Assembly (NCBI GenBank): GCA_024230095.1
Contig: JAAERS010000271.1
Location: forward strand, 1-64,000
Direction: 5' to 3'
DNA: 64,000 nt
From: Gammaproteobacteria bacterium
GTDB taxonomy: Bacteria > Pseudomonadota > Gammaproteobacteria > Pseudomonadales > Balneatricaceae
This document shows positions 45,850 to 53,477 of the stretch, in pieces (the stretch's first letter is position 1; the number at the start of each line of letters is the position of its first letter). Made by a program: the position numbers and the translations under genes. The notes under the pieces were generated by a model that saw only the letters and a program-made list of their open reading frames with translations, had not been told where the DNA came from and did not search any database.

Positions 45850-46233
45850 ATGATAAAAATTAGCCATATAGATCATCTTGTACTGACTGTGAAAGATATA
45901 GAAGCCACGGTCAAGTTCTATGAATCGGTTATGGGTATGACCAAACAGGCCTTTGGTGAAGGTGGAATAGCACTGCTATTTGGCAATCAAAAGATCCACC
46001 ACCATGAATTTGCAAAAAAATTAGAACCCAAGGCAAAAAGACCCATTCCAGGGTCTACAGACCTATGTTCCATTACTGCAACGAGTTTGCAAGAAGCCAT
46101 ACCTTATGTAAAAAGCAAAGATGTGGAAGTGATAGCAGGTCCAGTAATACGCACAGGGGCTATTGGCGCCATCAAGTCATTCTATTTCACAGTCCCAGAT
46201 GGCAACCTGATTGAAGTGGCAAGGCCATCATGA
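45850..46233 (+). CDS. VOC (glyoxalase/bleomycin-resistance) family protein
   Basis: A 127-residue VOC protein made of two beta-alpha-beta-beta-beta units. ISHIDHLVLTVKDIEATVKFYESVMGM is the first (His8 a metal ligand), FYFTVPDGNLIEVARP the end of the second with the Glu ligand. The ATG at 45850 is used; a GTG three codons earlier is open. It overlaps the MFS gene by four bases (ATGA), so the pair is an operon. It could be a dioxygenase, isomerase or resistance protein. Confidence 0.82.
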   Translation: MIKISHIDHLVLTVKDIEATVKFYESVMGMTKQAFGEGGIALLFGNQKIHHHEFAKKLEPKAKRPIPGSTDLCSITATSLQEAIPYVKSKDVEVIAGPVIRTGAIGAIKSFYFTVPDGNLIEVARPS

Positions 46234-47420
46234 GCCGACAATCATCTATTTTGATAGCCCTATCTTTTGTGGCTTTTATTTCCTTGGGGCTACCTGATGG
46301 ACTACTTGGGGTTGCCTGGCCAGGCATCCGCAATACTTTTGCACTGCCTCTTGATGCTTTGGGGCTGCTGGTTATTTTCTTTACCAGCGGGTACATGCTT
46401 GCCAGTTTTTTCAGTGGAGCCCTGATACGCCATCTGGGCATCGGTGGGCTACTCAGTGCTAGTTGTGCTACCACAGCGGCGGCGCTGTTAATTTATGCCA
46501 TAACTCCGGTGTGGTGGCTTTTTGTATTGGCTTCCACTATAGGAGGTCTTGGGGCCGGCGCCATCGATGCGGGAATCAATAGCTATGTCGATAAGAACCA
46601 TAGCGAAAGGGTGATGCAGTGGCTCCATGCCAGTTTCGGCATTGGTGTGACCTTGGGGCCGATTATTATGACACTAGGCATCACACTGACTGCAAGCTGG
46701 CAGGCGGGTTATGTTTTTGTTGTGCTTGCCCAAGCGCTTTTGGCCCTCGTCTTTCTGGTTACCAGAAATATGTGGCAAGGTACTGTAACGGTGGCACAAG
46801 TACACGACAATGTAGCAACTGAGGCACCCCTTATTGAAACCATCAAAACCCTACCCGCACTATTAAGTATGTTTATGTTTTTTATATATGTGGGTGTTGA
46901 ACTTGGTTTGGGCTTGTGGGCTTATTCTCTTCTGACAATTGCAAGAAATATAGATCCTCAAGTTGCTGGTTTTGTTACTGGCAGCTATTGGGCCATGTTT
47001 ACCATAGGGCGCATTTTGGCAGGCTGGTACACACATAGAATGACAGCCAGCGCGATTCTTTATATTAGTATCTTGGCGGCAATGGTAGGCACACTGATCG
47101 TGGCTATTAATATGGGCACCATGATCACTATCACCGGCATTGCCCTTATTGGTTTTTCTATTGCTCCCATTTTTCCATGCCTTATTTCAGATACACAATA
47201 CCGAGTTGGCCCGAACCATGTCACCAATACCATTGGCATGCAGATTGCTGCTGCCGGTTTTGGGGGGGCGGTTATCCCCTCACTGGCGGGTGTTCTAGCC
47301 AGGATATATAGTTTAGAAATTGTACCTTATTATCTTTTTGTCGCATTGCTCATGCTGCTGGCAAGTTTCATGCTCTCTCATCACTTATCATTAAAAGCAG
47401 CCAGGCAAGACTGCCTTTGA
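46230..47420 (+). CDS. MFS permease
   Basis: A 396-residue permease with twelve hydrophobic segments. LPDGLLGVAWPGIRNTF in the first segment and FTSGYMLASFFSGALIRHLG resemble the FucP/LacY-distant sugar-MFS group; GGLGAGAIDAGINSYVDKNHSER is the conserved segment-5 region. It is coupled to the VOC gene. Substrate unknown; efflux of a compound handled by the VOC protein is a possibility. Confidence 0.83.
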   Translation: MSRQSSILIALSFVAFISLGLPDGLLGVAWPGIRNTFALPLDALGLLVIFFTSGYMLASFFSGALIRHLGIGGLLSASCATTAAALLIYAITPVWWLFVLASTIGGLGAGAIDAGINSYVDKNHSERVMQWLHASFGIGVTLGPIIMTLGITLTASWQAGYVFVVLAQALLALVFLVTRNMWQGTVTVAQVHDNVATEAPLIETIKTLPALLSMFMFFIYVGVELGLGLWAYSLLTIARNIDPQVAGFVTGSYWAMFTIGRILAGWYTHRMTASAILYISILAAMVGTLIVAINMGTMITITGIALIGFSIAPIFPCLISDTQYRVGPNHVTNTIGMQIAAAGFGGAVIPSLAGVLARIYSLEIVPYYLFVALLMLLASFMLSHHLSLKAARQDCL

Positions 47421-47575
47421 TAAACTGCAAAAGTTTAAACGATTTCAAACACCCTGTTTTAGAGCAACAACGAGGTTAACGAAGGTGAACACGAACAGCC
47501 ATGATCAAAAACGCAGCAGTTTTTTAACCGTATTCGTTGCTGTCAGGTTCAAAAATCTAACCCCATGGTGACACT

Positions 47576-48079
47576 GTGCAAATTAGTGAAATAACAAAAA
47601 GTGATTTTGAAAACTTTTGGCCAGTCTTTAGGACCGTGGTTGAGGCGCAAGAAACCTATGCATTTGACCCTAATATTGATTTTGAATCCGCTTACCGCTT
47701 ATGGTGCTTATCGCCCCACAAAACCTACGCCATAAAACAGAACGGCCTAATCCTCGGCTCGTATTATATTAAACCCAATGCGGCCGGGCCGGGTTCTCAT
47801 ATCGCCAATTGTGGGTATATGGTTAGCCCAGAGAATCGCGGCCAGGGCATTGCCCGTCAACTCTGTTTACATTCTCAACAAGTGGCTATTGAGTTGGGTT
47901 ATCATGCCATGCAATTTAATTCCGTAGTTTGTTCCAATGAAATTGCGATTCACTTATGGAAAAAACTCGGCTACAAGGTAATAGGCACTATTCCCAATGC
48001 CTATCGCCACAAAACGCTAGGGTTCGTTGATGCTTTTATCATGTATAAGCAACTGACAACCAATCCAACCCATAACTAA
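47576..48079 (+). CDS. GNAT-family N-acetyltransferase
   Basis: A 167-residue acetyltransferase. The acetyl-CoA loop reads VSPENRGQGIARQLC (Q/RxxGxG/A form) at about residues 82-96, and EIAIHLWKKLGYKVIGTIPNAYRH is the C-terminal part of the fold. The start is a GTG at 47576. Substrate unknown. Its stop overlaps the convergent RraA-like stop by four bases. Confidence 0.82.
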   Translation: MQISEITKSDFENFWPVFRTVVEAQETYAFDPNIDFESAYRLWCLSPHKTYAIKQNGLILGSYYIKPNAAGPGSHIANCGYMVSPENRGQGIARQLCLHSQQVAIELGYHAMQFNSVVCSNEIAIHLWKKLGYKVIGTIPNAYRHKTLGFVDAFIMYKQLTTNPTHN

Positions 48080-48555
48080 GCCAGTGGTGCCGCCGTTACA
48101 ATCACCCCATCAACATCAGCATACAGGTAGTGACCAGGCACAAAGTCCACACCACCAAAACTAACCAAGACATTCACGGCACCGGGCAATGGCGACATGT
48201 ATTTGCGTGGGCAGGTATCTAAGGCGAACAAGGCTACGGGAATGTTTTCTATCTGCTGGGTATCACGCACATAACCATTAATCACCATGCCAGCATAGTG
48301 GTTTTGCTGGGCAAAATTCATGAGTTTTTCACCCACTACTGCGTAGTATTCGCGCGCCACGTCCACCACAACCACCTTGCCTGTGCCATCGACATCACGT
48401 AATAGTTGAATTAAATCGCCATTGTGTTTATCCAGCTTTACCGTAACAATTTCGCCTTGGCATTGGGCCACACCGCCGTAGTTTTTGTAACCCGCTGCTA
48501 GTACGTTTACCTTATCATGGTGATCATCGCAAAAATCAGCTGTAAAAAATGTCAT
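48076..48555 (-). CDS. RraA-family protein (RNase E regulator / HMG aldolase-like)
   Basis: A 159-residue protein when started at the ATG at 48555, which matches the length and first residues of RraA (TADFCDDHHDKVNVLAAGYKNYGG). An upstream ATG at 48609 would add 18 residues and is less likely. GKVVVVDVAREYYAVVGE, YAGMVINGYVRD and VNVLVSFGGVDFVPGHYLYADVDGVIV cover the family core. RraA binds RNase E; relatives with Gly-x-Asp-Arg sites are 4-hydroxy-4-methyl-2-oxoglutarate aldolases. It is divergent from the glutamate mutase operon. Confidence 0.82.
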   Translation of the reverse strand: MTFFTADFCDDHHDKVNVLAAGYKNYGGVAQCQGEIVTVKLDKHNGDLIQLLRDVDGTGKVVVVDVAREYYAVVGEKLMNFAQQNHYAGMVINGYVRDTQQIENIPVALFALDTCPRKYMSPLPGAVNVLVSFGGVDFVPGHYLYADVDGVIVTAAPLA

Positions 48556-48635
48556 AAAATAGTGTCCGTTGGTAGGCAATTGATGTAAATAGCGGCAATA
48601 TTCTACCATTAAATAACATTTTCCTTATAAGATTT

Positions 48636-48644
48636 TGCTATAAT
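48636..48644 (+). promoter_or_regulatory. Extended -10 promoter of the glutamate mutase operon
   Basis: TGCTATAAT (48636-48644) is a perfect TGnTATAAT extended -10 element, 35 bases before the glmS ATG. The -35 position is poor (ACATTT), as expected for an extended -10 promoter. Transcription should begin near 48651, leaving about 29 bases of leader, too short for a cobalamin riboswitch. Confidence 0.6.
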
Positions 48645-48679
48645 TGCGACCTTTCGACTTCTTTAGGCAAGCAATCACC

Positions 48680-49105
48680 ATGAAGGTAGTAACAGGCGTT
48701 GTCGGCAATGACATTCACGTTGTCGCCAACCGCTTAATAGATCTGTCTCTCAAAGCCCGAGGCTATGAGGTGTTTAACCTTGGGGTAAACACCTATCTAG
48801 AGGAATTTTTTGACGCCGTGGTAGAAACGGGGGCTGATATTTTATTAATTTCCTCTCTCAACGGCGAAGCCGAAGGCTGGGGCCGAGAGGTTAAAGCCCT
48901 GAAAGCAGAGTACAAGGGTTTGGACGACCTGATCATGATGATTGGTGGTAACCTTACCGTGGGAACAGGCAGTGCCGACGATATTGTTCCAAAATACAAA
49001 AACTATGGTTTTGATCTAGTTTGTCATCAAATCGACCTCAACACTGGCCTAGATATGCTAGCCGATTTTATTCAGCAACAACCGGCTAAGAGCACAGCAT
49101 TATGA
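48680..49105 (+). CDS. glmS: Glutamate mutase sigma (B12-binding) subunit
   Basis: A 141-residue cobalamin-binding protein. The DxHxxG motif region reads GNDIHVVAN: Asp11 and His13, the base-off cobalt ligand, are kept, but the Gly is Ala16. The other two nucleotide-loop motifs, ISSLNGEAEGW near 56-66 and IGGNLTVG near 92-99, are present. The ATG at 48680 gives the canonical length; an open frame 12 codons longer starts inside the promoter. With GlmE it would interconvert L-glutamate and (2S,3S)-3-methylaspartate. It overlaps glmE by four bases. Confidence 0.88.
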   Translation: MKVVTGVVGNDIHVVANRLIDLSLKARGYEVFNLGVNTYLEEFFDAVVETGADILLISSLNGEAEGWGREVKALKAEYKGLDDLIMMIGGNLTVGTGSADDIVPKYKNYGFDLVCHQIDLNTGLDMLADFIQQQPAKSTAL

Positions 49106-50466
49106 GTTTGCTACAAGAAGAAAGAGAGATCATTCTGGGCAATGAATATGTGGAAGCCTTTGATTTTGCCGAAGTAGAAGAGTTTGTTAAAAACGCCAAT
49201 AAAGAGCTGTTTATCTCCCATCACTTTAAACACAGCAACAAGATGCTGGTGCAACCCCGTGGTGGTTTCCCTACCTACAATAAACAGTTTGCTCTTAATG
49301 AATTTTTTGTTAACGCCAATGTTGATGTCTTGCCGCTTACCATCGACTCCAATACGCGTCTGAACGATTATAGTACCGCCGCAAGAATGCTGCGCTTGAG
49401 TGAAGAAAACGACGTTGATATGCTTAACGGTTACCCACTGGTCAACCATGGTTATCGCACCACACGTAAAATGGTCACTCACTTCAACAAGCCCGTGAGT
49501 CTGCGCCATGGCACCCCTGACGCCCGTTTGCTGATTGAACAGGCTATCGCCTCGGGTATCTTTGATATAGAGGGCGGCCCCATTACTTACCTGCTGCCCT
49601 ATTCCAAAAACTTTCCCTTAGACAAGGCCTTCTTGTACTGGAAGTATGTGGAACAGGTTTGTGCCAACTACTCACAATTGAACGAACCCATTAACCGTGA
49701 GTCTTTTGGCCCCTTAACGGCAACCCTTGTACCGCCATCTATTACCATTGTCATTCAGCTATTGGAGATGCTGCTGTCGCTGCAAGAAGGTGTTAAATCC
49801 TTCTCCGTGTCCTTCGCTCAGCAAGGCTCCATGATGCAAGATATCGTCACTGGCCACGTAATCAAAAAGTTAGCCCGGCATTACGCCGAGCAAACCGGTT
49901 GTGGTGATGCCAGCATTCATCTGGTATATCACCAGTGGATGGGGGCCTTTCCGACGGACCAGAACTTTGCCGAACAACTGATTAGCGTTGCTACCACCGT
50001 AGCCGCCATGGTTGGTGCTGACAAAATTATTACCAAGACCAAGCAAGAGGCAGCGGGCATTCCCACCAAAGAGGCCAATGCTGAAACTGTGGCCAATACC
50101 CAGTATTCCCTGCGTATCTTGAATGGATTACCCAACATCACCGACCCCGAAGAAGAAGAAATTCTCACAGCCGAGGTCATGGCCATTATGGAAGCGGTAT
50201 TCAATGATCCAGCGGATACTTTGTGGCGCAAAGTGTTTAACAGCATCAAAAATGGCATTATTGACGTACCTTTCTCGCCACACATTATTAACCATAATGA
50301 AATGATCACCATTCGTGATGCCAACAAAAACATTCGCATCATCAAACGCGGCAATGTGCCCATTCCTGACCGCTGCTTTGCCTATGAAAAGGCCCAATGT
50401 GACCTGACCAAAGACACCACCAGCATCGTCAATGACATCATTCATGACATCGGGATTATGCAATGA
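49102..50466 (+). CDS. glmE: Glutamate mutase epsilon (catalytic) subunit
   Basis: A 454-residue TIM-barrel subunit, slightly shorter than clostridial GlmE (about 480). The three arginines that hold the substrate carboxylates have counterparts Arg53 (QPRGGF), Arg86 (IDSNTRLNDY) and Arg135 (SLRHGTPDARLL). Active-site Glu157 and Tyr163/Tyr167 lie in DIEGGPITYLLPYSKN, and NRESFGPLTATLVPPS follows, so a working mutase is expected. It overlaps glmS and glmL by four bases each, giving tightly coupled translation. No methylaspartate ammonia-lyase follows, unlike in fermentative clostridia. Confidence 0.9.
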   Translation: MSLLQEEREIILGNEYVEAFDFAEVEEFVKNANKELFISHHFKHSNKMLVQPRGGFPTYNKQFALNEFFVNANVDVLPLTIDSNTRLNDYSTAARMLRLSEENDVDMLNGYPLVNHGYRTTRKMVTHFNKPVSLRHGTPDARLLIEQAIASGIFDIEGGPITYLLPYSKNFPLDKAFLYWKYVEQVCANYSQLNEPINRESFGPLTATLVPPSITIVIQLLEMLLSLQEGVKSFSVSFAQQGSMMQDIVTGHVIKKLARHYAEQTGCGDASIHLVYHQWMGAFPTDQNFAEQLISVATTVAAMVGADKIITKTKQEAAGIPTKEANAETVANTQYSLRILNGLPNITDPEEEEILTAEVMAIMEAVFNDPADTLWRKVFNSIKNGIIDVPFSPHIINHNEMITIRDANKNIRIIKRGNVPIPDRCFAYEKAQCDLTKDTTSIVNDIIHDIGIMQ

Positions 50467-51692
50467 ACATGAGCAACAAGAACCTACTCATCGACGTGGG
50501 CAGCACCTACTTTAAACTTTGTGCGCCGGCTACCAACGGCAGCAAAACACATCTTGAACAGCACTTTCGCAACTTCAACAAGAGCATCTTCAACGACCTG
50601 ATGCATAAGTGCGGACCAACCATCGATCAATTTTCCAAACAGAACGTGTATGTCTGCTCATCAGCCAACGGGGGTCTCAGCACGCTCATCATTGGCCTAA
50701 CCCATACCTTCTCGTTGAAGTATGCTACTAACATTGCCTTTAACTCTGGCATCAATATTATCGACACTATTTTATATCAAGATATTGGCGAAGCCTCGGT
50801 GCCCAGTGACCTCATAGATGTAGTGATTATTGTTGGTGGTATTAGCAGCAAAGCTGGCGCTTTTAATGATGACCTATATCAGTACCTACATGGTGTGAAC
50901 TACTCCAATGTGGTTTATGTAGGTAACCAACATGACGCCGCACAGGTGCAACAGCAATTACCCGAGGTAGTGGTGCTACCCAACATCATCGACGACCGTC
51001 TGCACATCGTCGAAGAAGACCTAAAAGCTTACCTAACCAGCCTGTACCAACAGGACATTATGGGCAAAGAAGACATCAAAGATCTGTATGATATTACCAG
51101 CAATCAGATCTATTCAACGCCCTATATTGTCAACCAAACCCTGCCCTTAATTGATGCCAGCTTTTCGGTGGTGAACCCCTTTATTCTATTAGACATCGGT
51201 GGCGCCACCACGGACATCCATTATTCCAAGGATTTGGTCGATGAGAATATCGTTACCGAAAACGAATTTGACCGTTTAGTGTTTAAAAAGTTAGGTGTTT
51301 ACAAGTCCCGTGAATCCCTAGTTTTTGCTGCTAAAGGTAATGAGTTTGTGGGCGAATTGCTCATGCACCTGAACGTAACAGAACATATCTTCGAACAACA
51401 CAATGACAAGGCCACACGCATCTTGATGCAGCTGGCCATCTTTTTGGTATTGTGCAAGATGTCCCATTACCGCCAGAGCTACATCAATTTGAAGCTGCTG
51501 GCCATCAATTCTATTGTACTCACCGGCGGTATCACCAAGGTACTGAGTCAAAGCGAAGTAGAAGACATCATTGGCTTTTTCTACACAAAAATTTTGACCT
51601 CCAGCCACAGACCCGTCACTATTATGGACACCGACTACGCTATTTGGACTCTGGGCTCACAATCACAACAACCCACCCAGACCGAGCGCTAA
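50463..51692 (+). CDS. glmL: Glutamate mutase reactivating protein (MutL/GlmL, ASKHA ATPase)
   Basis: A 409-residue ASKHA-fold ATPase. Phosphate 1 is NLLIDVGSTYFKLC at residues 5-18, phosphate 2 is FILLDIGGATTDIHYS near 238, and the adenosine loop is SIVLTGGITKVLS near 350. MutL proteins exchange damaged cobalamin in adenosylcobalamin mutases using ATP. Its presence between the mutase subunits and the ligase shows the enzyme is maintained for use rather than decaying. Starts at the ATG at 50463, inside the glmE stop region. Confidence 0.88.
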   Translation: MNMSNKNLLIDVGSTYFKLCAPATNGSKTHLEQHFRNFNKSIFNDLMHKCGPTIDQFSKQNVYVCSSANGGLSTLIIGLTHTFSLKYATNIAFNSGINIIDTILYQDIGEASVPSDLIDVVIIVGGISSKAGAFNDDLYQYLHGVNYSNVVYVGNQHDAAQVQQQLPEVVVLPNIIDDRLHIVEEDLKAYLTSLYQQDIMGKEDIKDLYDITSNQIYSTPYIVNQTLPLIDASFSVVNPFILLDIGGATTDIHYSKDLVDENIVTENEFDRLVFKKLGVYKSRESLVFAAKGNEFVGELLMHLNVTEHIFEQHNDKATRILMQLAIFLVLCKMSHYRQSYINLKLLAINSIVLTGGITKVLSQSEVEDIIGFFYTKILTSSHRPVTIMDTDYAIWTLGSQSQQPTQTER

Positions 51693-51703
51693 GGAGAAGT
51701 ATC

Positions 51704-53275
51704 ATGTCTATCAATTGTATCCGCACTTTACTTGAATACGCTGCTGAATCCCATGCCGATAAGGTAGCTGTAAAGCACGACCACACTAGCATTACTTATG
51801 CCGACCTGCTGCGCAAAGCCAACCAGATAGCACTGTATTTAGACGAATTAAATCTGCCCGCTAATACGCGCATTGGTGTTTATTCCACCAAGGGCCTAGA
51901 TCTGGTGATTGCCATTTTGGCCACCTTGTCCACCAACCATGTATTGGTACCACTCACCAAATTGTTGCAACCAGAGCAAGTGGAATACATCGTTAAAGAC
52001 TGTGGAATTAAGGTCATGATCACCGATCAGTTAAAGCTGGAAGTGATTGAAAGCATCGCTTTTGATGGCCACATTATCTGCTACGAGGCCGGCAACAAAG
52101 ACATTGCCTCCTTCGAAGAAATTTACAAATACTACAACAAGCCTTATGACTGCCAAGTGAATGGCCATGACAACGCCGTCATCACCTATTCCTTTGGCCT
52201 AACTGGCACACCCAAGGGCATCGTTCTATCACACCGCAACCTAATCGACTCAGCGCGAGTGGTATCCCAATATCTGCAACTACAAGAAGACGACGTTATT
52301 TCTGGCTTGCTCATTTTCAACCTAGACTATGGCCTCAACCAAATATTCTGCTCCTTATACAAACGTGCCACCTTGGCCTTGCACCGCTTTATTTTGCCCG
52401 AGGATGCCCTCAACCATATTATTAACGACGAAGTTACTGTCTTGGCTCTGATGCCTATCCATATTTCTGAGATGTTTGAGAGTGAAGCTAATCGCCGCCC
52501 AAGCGCTCGTTTGTTTGACCACCTGCGCACCATTACTTCTTCGGGTGGCAACGTCACCGCCAAAATGGTGAAGGACTGCAAGAGCACCTTCCGCAATGTG
52601 GACTTCTATTCCATGCATGGTCTAACCGAAGCCTTCCGTTCCACCTATTTAGATCCATCACAAATCCAGATCCGGCCTGATTCCATCGGCAAGCCCATCC
52701 CTGACGTAGAGCTCTATGTTATCAACGAACAGGGCCAAGCCTGTGCCCCACGCGAAGTGGGTGAGCTGATCCATCGTGGCGGTTTTATCTATCGTGGATT
52801 TTGGAACGCTCCCGTAGAAACAGCCGAGCGCTTTAAGTCCGTGCACATTCTCAAGGACGTTATTGATTTAGAAGGCCAGCTAGCTGACGAACTAGTTGTG
52901 GCCACCGGCGACTATGTATACCGTGACGAAGAAGGCTACTTCTACTTTGTGGGACGCCATGATGACATGATCAAAACGCGAGGTTTCCGCGTATCACCTT
53001 ACGAAGTAGAATCCGTGGTAAAAAAGAACATTCCACAGATTTCCCAATGTGCCGTGTTTGGCATGCCCAACGAAGCCATTGAAGAAGAAATTGTTTTAGT
53101 CTACAGCGCACCCAGTGAAATTTCTGACAAAGAAATTCAGTTTGAGCTGAAAAAGCACCTAGCTTCCTACATGCTGCCCAGCCGCATTGTCTTCAAAAAA
53201 TCCCTACCACTAGTGCAAAGTGACAAAAACCGCGTCAACAAAGAAGTGTTACAAAAAGAACTGGCGCAGTTGTAA
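51704..53275 (+). CDS. AMP-forming ligase, similar to exosortase-A-associated acyl-CoA ligases
   Basis: A 523-residue adenylate-forming enzyme. AAGGAG seven bases before the ATG at 51704 fixes the start, 11 bases after glmL. FNLDYGLNQIFCSLYKRATL, MHGLTEAFRSTYLDPSQI and RPDSIGKPIPDVELYV resemble the exosortase-A-system ligase family (TIGR03098) as I remember it. The phosphate loop is TYSFGLTGTPKG (161-172), with Leu166 in place of the usual Ser/Thr; the C-terminal Lys is probably Lys508 in SDKNRVNKE. No exosortase, acyl carrier or PLP decarboxylase gene is nearby. In this operon it most likely activates the mutase product, 3-methylaspartate, or a derivative; this is inference. Confidence 0.78.
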   Translation: MSINCIRTLLEYAAESHADKVAVKHDHTSITYADLLRKANQIALYLDELNLPANTRIGVYSTKGLDLVIAILATLSTNHVLVPLTKLLQPEQVEYIVKDCGIKVMITDQLKLEVIESIAFDGHIICYEAGNKDIASFEEIYKYYNKPYDCQVNGHDNAVITYSFGLTGTPKGIVLSHRNLIDSARVVSQYLQLQEDDVISGLLIFNLDYGLNQIFCSLYKRATLALHRFILPEDALNHIINDEVTVLALMPIHISEMFESEANRRPSARLFDHLRTITSSGGNVTAKMVKDCKSTFRNVDFYSMHGLTEAFRSTYLDPSQIQIRPDSIGKPIPDVELYVINEQGQACAPREVGELIHRGGFIYRGFWNAPVETAERFKSVHILKDVIDLEGQLADELVVATGDYVYRDEEGYFYFVGRHDDMIKTRGFRVSPYEVESVVKKNIPQISQCAVFGMPNEAIEEEIVLVYSAPSEISDKEIQFELKKHLASYMLPSRIVFKKSLPLVQSDKNRVNKEVLQKELAQL

Positions 53276-53286
53276 TTCCATCCGAG

Positions 53287-53314
53287 AAGAGCATATTTAG
53301 CACAATATGCTCTT
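53287..53314. terminator. Hairpin after the glutamate mutase/ligase operon, possibly bidirectional
   Basis: AAGAGCATATT (53287-53297) and AATATGCTCTT (53304-53314) form a perfect 11-bp stem with a 6-base loop, 12 bases after the ligase stop. The T-run is short on both strands. It sits between convergent operons (ligase and dgt), so it may serve both. The rest of the 202-base gap (53276-53477) holds nothing else I recognise. Confidence 0.6.
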
Positions 53315-53477
53315 TCACAAATGCCATGGACATTAACCTCATTTGCCCTAAGCCCAATATGACAAGGGCGCTGCCAACCCAGGCACTGTATTAGTTTGAC
53401 ACCTTTATGCCACTAGCAACGTGCGACTCCAGCACACCTGGCAACAAGCATTGGCTCTAAATACAGGGGGATCATTG

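Noticed and set aside
48610-48679. Cobalamin riboswitch before glmS
   Set aside because: The extended -10 promoter at 48636-48644 leaves only about 29 bases of leader, far too short, and no B12-box sequence is visible.
51452-51703. 84-residue upstream extension of the ligase frame
   Set aside because: It overlaps glmL in another frame, and the ATG at 51704 has a perfect AAGGAG site.
51704-53275. Exosortase/PEP-CTERM or capsule locus suggested by the ligase family
   Set aside because: No exosortase, PEP-CTERM protein, glycosyltransferase or acyl carrier gene is present in the window.
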